DNA of 64,000 nucleotides, taken from positions 42,528,658 to 42,592,657 of the forward strand of contig CM045990.1 of assembly GCA_025175895.1 (NCBI GenBank). Reading direction: 5' to 3'. The DNA comes from Wurfbainia villosa (Eukaryota > Streptophyta > Magnoliopsida > Zingiberales > Zingiberaceae). The notes beneath the pieces were generated by a model. It was not told where the DNA came from. It searched no databases and worked only from the letters and a program-made list of their open reading frames with translations. How positions within the stretch are numbered: position 1 is the first letter of the stretch; each line of letters starts with the position of its first letter. The position numbers were made by a program, and so were the translations under genes. Below, piece by piece: positions 23,889 through 36,545 of this stretch.

Positions 23889-24968
23889 TGTTGGTGCAGG
23901 GGCACCAAATAATTGAACATAGGTTTTGATAATGACAAAGGTTCAAAGTTAAGTCATTCTTGTTATCTCACAAGTTGTGTTGAGTGTGCAGGTAGTGTAT
24001 TAAGCTCTGCTAAAGTCAATGACACCAGGAGAATCTCAAGACGAGAAACCTCGGTGGTTGGGTGACACCAAGAGAACCTTGGGGAGTCGAGGAACCTCGA
24101 TGGTGATCAGAAGCTAAGCGATAGGTCAGGAGGACCAAAGGTAAGCTCCGGGTGCGGAGTGATGGTAAGGATGTGTCCTCCGTACGGAGATGACCGTAGG
24201 TAGCGATCCAACTAGGGCTTCCAGAGGAAGGTCTAGGTTGAGGTTGGACAGTAAGCGACCATCAGATTTACCATTAATGAACAACTTCTATGCTAACCTT
24301 ATATTGCAGTTGAGTGATCAAGCTGGCAGTCCATTGGAGGTTAGTGGTAGTCGACTGAACCTACCATCAGTCGACTGTTGTAGGGCATTAGTCGACTGTT
24401 GGTCAACTTGATCACTTCGAGGAGAGTCAAGTTAAGATCCATCAAAAGTGGGGTGATGTGGAGGTTTGACTCAAATCTGGATCTCAACAAGATAGGGTTC
24501 AAATGGCTATAAAAGGAGAATCATTTCACCTCTTTCTATCATCTAAAAAGGCTCCCAAATTCTTCAACGGATTCAATCTCTCTTGAACAATGCAACGTCA
24601 TCGTAACGCCAACAACACTCACAACTTTGCATTCCTAAGTCGGTAGTTTTTTCTAGTTGTTCTTATTCTTTTTGTACTTTTAATTGCTAAGAGGAGAGGT
24701 AGGCTTGTTGCCTCTTCCTCTACATTATTTCTTTGAAATCGTCGTCTCTTACCTCCAACGAGGAAGAGACCTTTTAGTGGATTGCCCATCGAAAGTGATC
24801 TAGGATCGCAGGGCCTTGGACTAGCAACCGGTTGGTTGTGAACCAAGTAAAAAAGAAAGCTTGTCCCTTGTGTTTTTGTTTTTATTTCTGCTGTGCACAT
24901 TGTTTTAAACGAAGAGAAGAAAGTTTTTCGAACGCTATTCACCCCCTCTAGCATTTCTCGATCCAACA
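23889..24968 (+). repeat. 5' LTR of D
   Basis: TGTTGGTGCAGGGGCACC to CTCGATCCAACA. TATA box CTATAAAAGG at 24507-24516. One exact CAGTCGACTG (24368) plus near-copies. Confidence 0.92.
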
Positions 24969-24982
24969 ATTGATATCAAAGT
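24969..24982 (+). promoter_or_regulatory. Primer-binding site of D, mutated
   Basis: ATTGATATCAAAGT follows the LTR end. The G element has the intact TTGGTATCAGAGC; this copy differs by two transitions. Confidence 0.8.
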
Positions 24983-25444
24983 GGGGCCGCTCAGATTCGG
25001 TGCAACCACCAGTTGAGAAATTTTCTTTTCATATTTTTGCTTTATCGTTTAAAGTTTTTATTCCCGCAGTACTAATCCAAGACAAGTCTTGGTACATTAT
25101 TTTTTGGTTGTGTGTTTGCAAGTATCTAAAGCTCTACAACCAAACCAATTGCTTCTGGAGTAGCTGATGGTAAAACAGGCATAACTTTTGATACAAATGG
25201 ACCCACAAAATCGAAGTTCTCTCGAAGATCTACACTTCTTATTAGGGTATACCCCCATAACAAGCTATTTTTGACCCCAAAAATGTCGATTAATACCTTT
25301 TCGAGGGCATCGAAGGCTGTAAGTGTGTAGTTTTTGTTTAGTCTTTTATTTCTCTTTTTTTCCCCTGTTATTTCCTGCATTACTAATCCAAGACCAAGCC
25401 TTGGAATTTTTTTTTGTTTGTATTTTTGTTTTGCAAGATAATCA

Positions 25445-26890
25445 TTGGCTCATCTTGAGGGGTACAACACCATCCGACCTCCGTTCTTTAACGGAGATGA
25501 CTTCCATTATTGGAAGGGTCAGATAGAGTGCTATCTTAAGACCCAAGTCGAGATGTGGATTGTCATTCCTATGGGATTGACTCTACCAACAAATGGAGAA
25601 GGAGAATTAGTGGACCAACGCAATGAAATGACAAGTAGAGGCCGATGCAAAAGCCACTCAAATCTTGCAATGCGGTCTATCCAAGGAAGAGCTCAACTGC
25701 ATTGGCTCTTTCATTAGCACCAAGGACCTCTAGAACAAGCTCATCGAGTTACATGAAGGGACGACCGACACTAAGGTGTGTAAATGGGACCTACTTCTTA
25801 ATAAATTGTTTAATCTAAAAATGCAGGACAATGAGATGGCAACTCAACTCCATGTAAGGATCCAAGACATCATGAACGACCTCCACTCCATAGGACAAAA
25901 GGTAGAAAATCGAGACGTCATAAGATACGCACTTAACGCTTTCCCTAGGATAACTTTGTGGGCATCCATGGTTGATGCTTACAAAGTTTCTAGAGATCTT
26001 TCAAAAATTAGGTTAGATGAATTATTTTCCAAATTCAAACTTCATGAACAATATAATTTAGTCCCTATCGAGAAGGGTGTTGCTTTGTATGCAGGAAGAA
26101 GGAAAGGCAAGAGCAAACCCCTGCCCAAAGAGTCCGAATTCGAGTCAGAATCGAAGGAAGAGATGGAGACAGAACTAGTCAACCTAGTTCAAAAAATGAT
26201 CAGAAAAGGAAGAAAGCCTACCAAACAGCCAAAGAAGGCGGTCCAAGCAACCTGGGAAGAATCTACAAAAGAAGAAGTCAACAACTTGGAATTCATGGCA
26301 AGACCAATAGAGTCTAAGTCCGGTTCAGTTGCATGTTGCTATGCATACATTGACAAGTGTGCTCTGAGAGGCATACTTAGGACATGTCTGGACAGCGCAG
26401 AAAGTTACACTTGACCATCACATGGTATGAGTCGGTCTTTAATTAACACCTTATATAATACCATTAAGTTTTTAGACAAGAAATTATCTAAATCCAAGTC
26501 TAAAGTCGAGTCTTTGCATAAGGAGGTTAAAACCCTTGAGAATAAAGCTACCCTAACCTCTTCAACTAGTCAAGTTCGAGAGGGAAACTCAACTCAAGTT
26601 GAAAAACTTGAAGAAGAGAATTCTCTCTTGAAAGGATAAGTTCAAGAGCTTAAGGTTAAGTTGGAAAAGTTCACATTGGTCTCCAAGGGTCTTGACCTAA
26701 ACCATGGAACTCAAAGAGTCGTGTACAACAAGACTGAACTCAAGTTTAGATCGACCAATAGATCATTTCTTTCAATCATAAATTGTGGTCATAAACGAGT
26801 CCAAGCATTGGTCCCTAAGACCATTTTGAACTCACAACTAGGTTCAACCAAATATTGGCTTCCCAAGGATCAAATCCACTATGTGGATAG
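25445..26890 (+). pseudogene. Gag-like protein of D
   Basis: Starts MAHLEGYNTIRPPFFNGDDF, HYWKGQIECYLKTQVEMW; one frameshift near 25615; then VCKWDLLLNKLFNLKMQDNE, NAFPRITLWASMVDAYKVSR (25776-26414). An acidic-then-basic tract follows, a coiled-coil-like block (26427-26639: KKLSKSKSKVESLHKEVKTL) and a C-terminal block to KYWLPKDQIHYVD, where A interrupts. The N-terminal half is a UBN2/copia gag domain. I find no CCHC zinc knuckle. Stops at about 26413 and 26638 mark decay. D1 encodes the same blocks. Confidence 0.85.
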
Positions 26891-28716
26891 TCTTGGGTTT
26901 TCCGAGCCGCAAAAACCGCTTTTTGCATTACGGAAACCTCGGAAGTCCCGACCACGGATCTGTGCGAAGTATAAAATATAAAGCTAACATGTATGTGTTT
27001 AATACCTTTAGATCTAATCTAGATCTACATGATAAGAAGTTACCCTCGATGCGACGCCCTTCGCAAATCCTGCTCGTCCAAAAGGTTCGCCGGAACTCGA
27101 GAGTGCCAAGTGCACACTTCTCTATTGGTATCCACACAAGCAATAGGTGGAGAAAAAATACATTAGAGTGTGCTAGCACCCTTTAGGAATTTCGGCCAAG
27201 GAGGTTGGGAGAGCTTGAGAGGGTGATCCAAGGAAGAAGATGAAGTTGTGTAACTCACAAAATGAATTCCCATCTAATGGTAATAGTGGCCGACCACTTT
27301 TCTTAGGGGGGGTTACATGCATGCATGTAACTCCTCCAAGAGTCAATGGCTCTTGGTCTCCCTCATGAGGTGGCACCACATGCTAAGTCAATGATGATGT
27401 GGAGCATCATCATTGGCCGGCCATGCCAAGTCATCATCATGACATGGCATTTGGTCAAGTCAAACTTGACCTTTCATCTTCCCTCTCAAGTCAAGTCAAA
27501 CTTGACCTCTTATCTCCCATGGTTGATCAAATCCAACCATTTGATTCAAGTCAATTTAATTTAATGAATCTCTATTCATTAATTTAAATTGATTTGATGA
27601 ATCAAATCTAAATTAGACTCATTCAACACTTGAATCAAATTGAGTCCAACTCAATTAGTCTAATTAGGATTACTCTTAATCCAATTTGGTTCATCCCATG
27701 AACCTAATCCTCATGGTTCATCATATGAACCTAATCTCCATCTAATTGTCCTTAGTGTGTGACCCTATAGGTTCTTGTAACGTTGGCAATGTCCCTAAAC
27801 CGATTTAGGAACATAACCAATGAGCAGTATCTAGCAACACATCATTGCTACCCAAGTTACAAGAATGTTGAGCTCCAACATCACCTTTGTGACTACTAAT
27901 TGTGACTCTCACAATATGTGACAATGTCCCTCTATCCTTGACATCTTGATTGAATAATTGAGGCATAAACCGTGTCATCCTCGGTACAATCTATATCTTG
28001 AACTCCAAGTAGACTCACTCTAATCAAATGAGCTCAATATCTCATATTGACTCATTTGGGCATGGTCATGCACTTCGTGGTCTCACTCTATCAAGAATAT
28101 CGATGTCACCCCCATCATATAGGAGGGATAGATCCCATCTACATCACTCACATCCCTCCGCATAATTTATTACATACCCAGTAATAGCCTTTATAGTTCA
28201 CCCATTTACGGGTGACGTTTGACGAAGCCAAAGTATGCAACTCCTTATGTAGGGAACCATGGTGACTTCGGGTCTAAGGACTAATAGTCATACTAATAGC
28301 CACATGAGAAAGTATATGACATTCATATAACGATCCATGATACTTTCTCATGGCGGGTCATTCAGTATACATTCTCCAATGCATACCCATGTGTCAACTT
28401 GATATCTCATATCCATGACTTGTGAGATCAAGTCATCGTGTTGACCTATATGCTAGTCTCTACGCATTAATATTGTCCCCGAATGTTAATACTCGACTAG
28501 GAATGATTAAGAGTAGTGTTCTCTATATCATCTTATTATTGATTCAACCAATCGATTGATATAGATAAGAACCTACTACTCAAGGACATTATTATATTTA
28601 GTTATTTGGCACCAATACAAGTAAATATAATAACCATGCCTTTATAAATAGGAATATGATACAATAAAGTCCATACAACAATCATCACATGATTGGCTCT
28701 AGGGCTTTCACTAACA
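26891..28716 (-). repeat. 3' LTR of A
   Basis: Minus sense starts TGTTAGTGAAAGCCC and ends AACCCAAGA. TATA-like CTATTTATAAAGG (minus) near 28639-28652 and GGCCGGCCA at about 27416. Short ORFs in this span have copies in 34324-36141 and only reflect the LTR duplication. Confidence 0.92.
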
Positions 28717-28736
28717 ATCTCTCACTAGCACTAGTG
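28717..28736 (-). promoter_or_regulatory. Degenerate polypurine tract of A
   Basis: Minus sense GCTAGTGAGAGAT before the LTR; E1 and F have AAGTGGGAGTC at the same place. Confidence 0.65.
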
Positions 28737-29619
28737 TCAATCGCCATAGTATCTAATACCCAATGACCTAGTGTGACCATCATGCTTTTTCTGTGCCAAA
28801 GCCTTGGTCAAGGGATCTGCGATGTTAGCCTCTGTGGGTACTCTACAAATCTTCACATCTCCTCTATCGATAATCTCTCGAATGAGATGGAAGCACCGTA
28901 GTATGTGTTTGGTCCGCTGGTGTGAGCGAAGTTCCTTAGCCTGTGCAATCGCTCCATTGTTGTCACAATAGAGCTCTATAGGATCTGCAATGCTAGGAAC
29001 CACCCCAAGCTCAGTAATGAACTTGTGGATCCAAACTGCCTCCTTTGCTGCCTCAGATGCAGCGATATACTCGGCTTCTGTTGTAGAATCAAGCTGTCTG
29101 CTTGAACTCTTCGACTTACCGCCACCATTCAAGCAAAACCACGAACCACATTGCGATCTATAATCATCCAGTCGGTTTGGAAGTGGCATCATTGTAACCC
29201 TTCTGACTAGATCCTCATCGCCTCCAAATATCAAGAAATAATCTTTAGTCCTTCTCAAGTACTTAAGAATATTCTTGACTGCTATCCAGTGACGCTCACC
29301 TGAATCTGACTGGTATCTACTCGTTATGTTCAAAGCATACGAGACATCAGGACGAGTACACAGCATGGCGTACATGATAGATCCTATAGCAGATGCGTAA
29401 GGGATCTTATCCATGCGGTCTCTCTCCTCTCTAGAAGAGGGACTTTGAGTCTTCGAAAGACTCACACCATGTGACATCGTGGAAGTCCCTTCTTGGAATT
29501 CTGCATGGCCAGTAGTATCTTAGTGTCGATGTATGTACTCGACTTAGGCCAAGCAATCTCTTAGATCTATCTCTATAGATCTTGATGCCTAGAATACATG
29601 CTTCACCTAAGTCCTTCAT
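28737..29619 (-). pseudogene. Copia RNase H and RT C-terminus of A
   Basis: Frame 29477-28737 contains YASAIGSIMYAMLCTRPDVS, STTEAEYIAASEAAKEAVWI, LYCDNNGAIAQAKELRSHQR and ends SLGIRYYGD. Frame 29619-29431 gives MKDLGEACILGIKIYRDR. Small deletions break the RT-RNase H connection (for example near 29120-29200). RNase H carboxylates DNNGA and TEAEY are retained. Confidence 0.87.
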
Positions 29620-30885
29620 TGAGAAGCACGTCCCGGCCAGTCTTCACGGTGTAGCGAAGGATGTCATTCCCAATGAGTAGTATGTCATCCACATACAATA
29701 CAAGGAAGACAAGCTGTGTTCCCATTAACCCTCTTGTAGACCACGGGGTTCATCTTCATTCTTGATGAAACCAAAGCTTTGATCGCATCATCGAATCGAA
29801 GATTCGGCTCAGAAGCTTGCTTTAGCCCATAAATGGACCTTTGCGGCTTGCATACCTTCCCGATATCTTGTGGATCTTCAAAACCCTCGGGTTGTGTCAT
29901 GTACACATCCTCGAGTAAGTTTCCATTCAGAAATGCAGTTTTGACATCCATTTGCCAGATCTCATAATCGTGGTATGCTGCAATAGCAAGCAAGATCCGA
30001 ATGGACTTAAACATCACCACTGGAGAAAAGTTTTCATCATAGTCAATACCATGAATCTTCTTGAAACATTTAGCCACCAATCGGTCCTTATAGGTATGCA
30101 TAAGTCCATCCATGTCAGTCTTTTTCCTAAAGACCCACTTACACCCAATGGGTTTGACCCCTTCAGGTGGATCAACTAAAGTCCATACTTGGTTGGTGTA
30201 CATGGATTCCATCTCGGATCTCATGGCCTCTAGCCATTTCTCAGAATCTGGGCTCATCACAGCTTCCTGATAGGAGGTAGGCTCATTCTCAATGAGCATA
30301 ACGTCATCATGGTCAGACAAGAGAAATGAGTATCTCTCAGGCTGACGACGTACCCTATCAGACCTGCGAAGAGGTAGGTCTACCTGACCAGGTGGTTGTT
30401 CCACAACACTTTGTGGTTCCTGTTCAACCTCCATCAAGGCCTCAGTGCTATGGTCCTTATCTTGAATTTCTTCAAGATCGAACGTACTCCCACTAGTTTT
30501 TCTAGAAACAAAATCCCTTTCTAGAAAAACCCCAGTCTTTGCTACAAACACTTTGTGCTGACTGGGAATGTAGAAGTAATATCCCTTTGTATCCTTGGGA
30601 TATCCAACAAAAAAAGCACCTATCAGATTTGGGTCCCAATTTGTCTGAGACTTGACGTCGAACGTAAGCCTCACAACCTCAAATCCTCATGAAAGACATC
30701 TTGGGATTTCTCCCTGTCCATATCATATATGGTGTCTTTATGATAGTCTTGGATGATACACGGTTAAGGGTAAAGGCTGCTGTGTCTAGAGCATATCCCC
30801 AAAAGGATATAAGAAGATCTATGTGACTCATCATAGATTATACCATATCTAATAGGGTACAATTCCTCCTTTCGGATACACCATT
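29620..30885 (-). pseudogene. Copia integrase C-terminus and RT of A
   Basis: Main frame 30674-29685: FFVGYPKDTKGYYFY, acidic linker, WTLVDPPEGVKPIGCKWVFR, MDVKTAFLNGNLLEDVYMTQ, SIYGLKQAS. The YVDD box is present near 29680-29697 but in another frame. The integrase end (30675-30885) is also shifted, with a run of A near 30610 as one likely slip site. Confidence 0.87.
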
Positions 30886-32640
30886 CTACTGTGGTGTTCC
30901 AGGAGGAGTGAGTTGGGATAGAATCCCACACTCAGCTAGATAGTCACGAAACTCATGGCTAAGGTATTCACCACCTCGATCTGATCGAAGTATCTTAATA
31001 CTCTTGCCAAGCTGGTTTTGTACTTCATTCTTGAATTCTTTGAACTTTTCAAAGGATTTTGATTTATGTGTCATAAGATACACATAACCATATCTACTGA
31101 AGTCATCAGTAAATGTAATGAAGTACCTGTAACCACTTCTAGCAGCAACATTGAAAGGACCACATACATCACTATGTATAAGTCCTAACAAATCTGTTGC
31201 TCTTTCGCTGTGTCCACTAAAGGGAGTCTTGGTCATCTTGCCTAAAAGGCAAGACTCGCATGTCTCATATGATTCAAAATCAAATGAGTCTAGCAGCCCA
31301 TCCTTATGGAGCTGAGATAAGCGACTCTCATTTATGTGACCTAAGCGACAATGCCAGAGATAGGTTTGGTTCAACTCATTTGACTTGAACCTCTTGGTAC
31401 TTATGCTATAGATAGGGCTCTCTAAGTCTAGAAAGTAGAGTTCGTTCATTAGAGGTACACTACAATAGAACATATCATTTAAATAAACTGAACAACATTT
31501 GTTCTTTATTATAAATGTAAATCCTTTCTTGTCCAAACAAGAAACCGAAATTATGTTCTTAGTCAAAGCAGGCACATAATAACATTCATCTAATTCTAGT
31601 ACAAGCCCAGAGGGCAGAGATAGATCATAAGTTCCTACAGCAACAGCAGCAACCCTTGCTCCATTGCCTACTCGTAGGTCCACCTCGCCCTTTGTCAATG
31701 CCCTGCTATTTCTCAGCGCATGCACATTGGTACAAATGTGAGATGCACATCCAGTATCTAATACCCATGATGAAGAAATAGATAGATTGATTTCTATAAC
31801 ATTTATACCTGAAGTAGAAGTCTCACTTCTTTTCTTCTTAAGATCTTCCAGGTAAGCTTTGCAGTTACGCTTCCAGTGTCCAGCTTCCTTGCAGTGGAAG
31901 CAAACCCCTTCCTTGGCTACCCCTCCTTTGGGTTTAAGTTCTTTGCCTTTGCCCTTGGCTTGGGACTTTCCTTTACCTTTAGGCTTGCCCTTGCCTTTCT
32001 TTTTGTGCACCATCAAAATGGTGTCAAATTTTCCCTTCTTAAGGTTAAGCTCAGCAGTTCTCAACATGCTGAGCATCTTAGGCAGTGACTTATCAATTTC
32101 ATTCATGTTATAATTTATGATAAATTGATTGTAGGCTTGTGGCAAAGATTGCAAGATCAGGTCAGTGGGCAGCTCTTGGCCAAGTGGGAATCCCAGCCTT
32201 TGTAGGTTTTCTACATACCCAATCATCTTGAGTACATATGGACCTATGGGAGTCCCATCTTGCATTTTGGACCCAAACAATGCCTTAGAGACTTCATATC
32301 TCTCATGCCTTGCTTGTCCTTGAGATAGTTGTCAAAGATGTCCAACCATATCATAAGCATTCATGAACTCGTGTTGCTTCTGAAGCTCAGAGTTCATGGT
32401 CGCGAGCATTAGACATGACACATCTAATGCATCATCTTGATGCTTCTTGTAAGCATCTTTGTCAGCTTGCGAGGAAGTGGCAGGAGGTGCCTCCGGAATG
32501 GGCTGCTCCAAGACGTACAACTTCCTTTCTTGGGTGAGAACAATTCTCAGGTTCCTGTACCATTCCAGGAAATTTGCTCCATTGAGCTTGTCCTTCTCAA
32601 AGACAGAACGCAGAGAGAGAGTGTTCGTGTTTGTCGACAT
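30886..32640 (-). pseudogene. Copia gag-protease-integrase of A
   Basis: From 32640, MSTNTNTLSLRSVFEKDKLN and FLEWYRNLRIVLTQERKLYV form the gag start. A single in-frame TGA at 32332-32334 (CGA in a functional relative would restore arginine) interrupts it; the same frame continues for 465 codons to 30886. It includes a canonical zinc knuckle CFHCKEAGHWKRNC, protease SSSWVLDTGCASHICTN, GAG-pre-integrase LWHCRLGHINESRLSQ, and integrase IHSDVCGPF and ILRSDRGGEYLSHEF. It ends PPGTPQ then TAG, where relatives have TGG. These are two point stops in an otherwise well-kept frame. Confidence 0.92.
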
Positions 32641-33310
32641 AGTAATCTACAACATACAATGCAGAGAATTAATATCATATTCCTTTTATCATTTAATTAG
32701 GCCTTTAATCAAATGATGCTCCCACTGAATTATGGGAATTTTGTAGAATCGAGTTATGGATGTGGTCAAACCACATTACTAGATTCATACAAACTAGCTA
32801 TAATTCTTGCGGGACAAGATCCACATCATACTAAGCCTTGAGTTAGCTTTGGCTAAATCGCCCAAGACTTAGTACGATCGGTGGGTAACACATTACCGAT
32901 TACATCTCTATGCAACTCTTGTTTATAGGATCAAGACCCACATTTACAAAAGACCTTGAGTTAGCTTTGGCTAAATCGCCCAAGATTTAGTGTAAATGCG
33001 ATCTTATCCTATCTTTCCAACGATTGGAATATGCCTATAGTTCTACTCGATCCAATTGAGTTAACTAGTTTTACTCAATCTAATTGAGCTTACTCTAACC
33101 CAAGCCATGATAGGCGGAACCAAGATTGTCCCTCCGCACCCTACCAAGATAATATGCGTTGCTCTGCTTTGGCAGATTCAACAACTACAAATGATTGAGG
33201 TAGTGATGGGTATCAAGGACCTAGTAGGCATTTACGAGTTGATTCAATTAAGATCTAATCTAATTGTAATGTGTACCATATACGCATTAAGGCCTTTATT
33301 ATCCTATATT

Positions 33311-33435
33311 AGCATGCATCACATACATACATACATTATTCTAACATGCATCATATACATACAAGAAAATTATTCTAGCATGCATCATATACATACAAGC
33401 ATTATTCTACTAGCATGCATCACATACATACAAGC
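33311..33435. repeat. Imperfect tandem repeat, about 38 bp unit
   Basis: Three to four copies of a unit containing AGCATGCATCA, TACATACAAG and TTATTCTA, leading into the TA microsatellite. Confidence 0.8.
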
Positions 33436-33440
33436 AAAAT

Positions 33441-33443
<3 letters not shown>

Positions 33444-33508
<65 letters not shown>
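33444..33508. repeat. TA dinucleotide microsatellite
   Basis: About 32 uninterrupted AT/TA repeats. Confidence 0.95.
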
Positions 33509-33510
<2 letters not shown>

Positions 33511-34310
33511 CTGTGACGTAGTCATGGCCCTACTACGATCTTCTCAAGCCAATGAGAAGATCGGATGGTCAACCTAAGGCTAGCGGCTTCTCCAAGCGCT
33601 TCCTTTGACCGCCATGTGTCGTCGGCACCCTTCTCGTAACTTCGTCTACAAGTGGACTTTCAACCGCTCCATTTTGTACATTACAAATATGAAACTCAAG
33701 TTACATTCGAGTCTAAAACTATTTACAACTAGAATTTCAAAAGAAGAGGTACGACGCGCAGGTCGCATACACTATACAACACGCACAACCACAAAAAACG
33801 GCACACAGGTCGTATTATGAATTACAACACATCATAATCCAATAAAATTGGGGTCATTGGGCCATGACAATTACATAATTATACATAATTCTAAATTATG
33901 TATTTTTACAGAAAATTTCTATAATTTTTCCTATTTTTTTTCAATTTTATGAGTCACCTCTCTATAACGGTCTCGCTAAGGGATTTCCGAGCGCGATCGT
34001 GGGAAATGGCCCCTTTCGGGGATAGGGGCAGTGCCCCTACTTGCAAAATAAACTTTGCGAGTGTCCCTACTACGATCCTACAGCGACTTAAGTCACTGTC
34101 CCAAAAACCTAAAGCGAGAACTCGCCGTTTCGGAGAGTTTTTCTCGGTGGTTGAAGCCGACAAGTGTCCCAACACTCGTTGCTTCGACTCTTCAAGAAAA
34201 ATACCCAAAAATTCTATAAAAATAGGAAATTTACAGAAACATAAAATTCTGTAATTTTTATATCTAATATAAAAACCACAAAAACGAAACACATACATGC
34301 TTCGCACGTG

Positions 34311-34322
34311 GCTCTGATACCA
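34311..34322 (-). promoter_or_regulatory. Primer-binding site of A (tRNA-iMet)
   Basis: Minus sense TGGTATCAGAGC, one base after the 5' LTR end. Confidence 0.93.
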
Positions 34323-34323
34323 C

Positions 34324-36141
34324 TCTTGGGTTTTCTGAGCCGCAAAAACCGCTTTTTGCGTTGCGGAAACCTCGGAAGCCCCAGCCACGGATCCGTGCGA
34401 AGTATAAAATATAAAACTAACATGTATTTGTTTAATACCTTTAGATCTACTCTAGATCTACATGATAAGAAGTTACCCTCGATGTGACACCCTTCGCAAA
34501 TCCCGCTCGTCCAAAAGGTTCGCCGGAACTCGAGAGTGTCAAGTGCACACTCCTCTATTGGTATCCACACAAGCAATAGGTGGAGAAAAAATACCTTAGA
34601 GTGTGCTAGCACCCTTTAGGAATTTTGTCCAAGGAGGTTGGGAGAGCTTGAGAGGGTGATCCAAGGAAGAAGATGAAGTTGTGTAACTCACAAAATGAAT
34701 TCTCATCTAATGGTAATAGTGGCCGACCACTTTTCTTAGGGGGGGTTACATGCATGCATGTAACTCCTCCAAGAGCCTTGGTCTCCCTCATGAGGTGGCA
34801 CCACATGCTAAGTCAATGATGATGTGGAGCATCATCATTGGCCGGCCATGCCAAGTCATCATCATGACATGGCATTTGGTCAAATCAAACTTGACCTTTC
34901 ATCTTCCCTCTCAAGTCAAGTCAAACTTGACCTCTTATCTCCCATGGTTGATCAAATCCAACCATTTGATTCAAGTAAATTTAATTTAATGAATCTCTAT
35001 TCATTAATTTAAATTGATTTGATGAATCAAATCTAAATTAGACTCATTCAACACTTGAATCAAATTGAGTCCAACTCAATTAGTCTAATTAGGATTACTC
35101 TTAATCCAATTTGGTTCATCCCATGAACCTAATCCTCATGGTTCATCATATGAACCTAATCTCCATCTAATTTTCCTTAGTGTGTGACCCTATAGGTTCT
35201 TGTAACGTTGGCAATGTCCCTAAACCGATTTAGGAACATAAGCAATGAGCGGTATCTAGCAACACATCATTGCTACCCAAGTTACAAGAATGTTGAGCTC
35301 CAACATCACCTTTGGGACTACTAATTGTGACTCTCACAATATGTGATAATGTCCCTCTATCCTTGACATCTAGATTGACCAATTGAGGCATAGACCGTGT
35401 CATCCTCGGTACAATCTATATCTTGAACTCTAAGTAGACTCACTCTAATCAAATGAGCTCAATATCTCATATTGACTCATTTGGGCATGGCCATGCACTT
35501 CGTGGTCTCACTCTATCAAGAATATCGATGTCACCCCCGTCATATAGGAGGGATAGATCCCATCTACATCACTCACATCCCTCCGCATAATTTGTTACAC
35601 ACAAAGTAATCGCCTTTATAGTCCACCCATTTACGGGTGACGTTTGACGAAGCCAAAGTATGCAACTCCTTATGTAGGGAACCATGGTGACTTCAGGTCT
35701 AAGGACTAATAGTCATACTAATAGCCACATGATAAAGTATATGACACTCATATAACGATCCATGATACTTTCTCATGGCGGGTCATTCAGTATACATTCT
35801 CCAATGCATACCCATGTGTCAACTTGATATCTCATATCCATGACTTGTGAGATCAAGTCATCGTGTTGACCTACATGCTAGTCTCTACGCATGAACATTG
35901 TCCCCGAATGTTAATACTCGACTAGGAATGATTAAGAGTAGTGTTCTCTATATCATCTCATTATCGATTCAACCAATCGATTGATATAGATAAGAACCTA
36001 CTACTCAAGGACATTATTATATTTAGTTATTTGGCACCAATACAAGTAAATATAATAACCATGCCTTTATAAATAGGAATATGATACAATAAAGTCCATA
36101 CAACAATCATCACATGATTGGCTCTAGGGCTTTTACTAACA
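34324..36141 (-). repeat. 5' LTR of A
   Basis: 1818 bp, partner of 26891-28716. It ends AACCCAAGA in minus sense rather than the usual ...CA; the partner LTR has the same end. TATA-like box in minus sense near 36064-36076. Confidence 0.92.
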
Positions 36142-36146
36142 GATAG

Positions 36147-36209
36147 ACCGTATCGATTCAATGATCTAGGGTGAGCCAATACTAAAATTGTGTGCTCGAT
36201 TTCTTGATT
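36147..36209 (+). pseudogene. C-terminal end of the D gag-like protein
   Basis: After A and its duplication the frame resumes RPYRFNDLG, stop, ANTKIVCSIS, stop. D1 has RTNWFDGPGGASTKIVYPLS at the same point, so this is the true end of the gene. Confidence 0.75.
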
Positions 36210-36545
36210 AATCTAGCGTTGCATGCTTAGTTATTTTTAATTTTTAGAACGGTTAAATAGGACCAATGATTAATCAACCTTGACAACATAGTATCAGGAT
36301 GCGGTGAGATGATAGTACGTTAGGGAAACAATGTCTGGTGTATCTGGGTTAGATAAGGAGTATCTAGCTTGGTGCACTTGGCTAAGTGGAACTAGATAAA
36401 GCTTCCTCACCACATCCTAGACTAGTTAGACCAAGACATAGTGAATTAAGTGTACAATTTCTTAAGATTGGTTTTGTCTAAGGAAGTGGTCATTGTTCCG
36501 ATCAAAGAAGACCTCTGTGCCTCACCACGACCTGGAAATCATCTT
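36210..36545 (+). other. D internal region, non-coding (before D2)
   Basis: No ORF. Aligns in reverse with about 8395-8740 of D1 (for example CACGACCTGGAA). The last five bases, ATCTT, are the target duplication of the solo LTR that follows. Confidence 0.75.

Larger units (their letters stand above)
32641..34310 (-). other. 5' leader of A, with microsatellites
   Basis: 1.67 kb between PBS and gag with no credible gene. It holds repeated ACCTTGAGTTAGCTTTGGCT blocks (reverse-read near 32835 and 32950), a CATACA-type tandem repeat and a long TA microsatellite. Plus-strand ORFs at 33107-33577 translate the microsatellite. Confidence 0.8.
26891..36141 (-). mobile_element. A: full-length Ty1/copia element
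   Basis: Minus-strand copia, 9251 bp, in the gag of D. Perfect duplications GATAG at 26886-26890 and 36142-36146. LTRs 26891-28716 (1826 bp) and 34324-36141 (1818 bp), about 94-96% alike by eye. Internal order (minus): PBS, long leader, gag, protease, integrase, RT, RNase H, PPT. Several stops and frameshifts make it inactive. It is a relative of B, with LTRs sharing blocks such as GTGTGACCCTATAGG and ATCATTGCTACCCAAGTTA. Confidence 0.93.

Noticed and set aside
27346..27587. Two short ORFs repeated at 34750-35012
   Set aside because: Duplicate positions in the A LTR pair with low-complexity coding.
33107..33577. 156-codon ORF
   Set aside because: Its second half is TA-repeat translation and the rest is copia leader.
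34311..34322. Possible tRNA-Met gene fragments at the PBS sites
   Set aside because: Only 12-13 bases match in each case, as expected for primer-binding sites; no cloverleaf around them.
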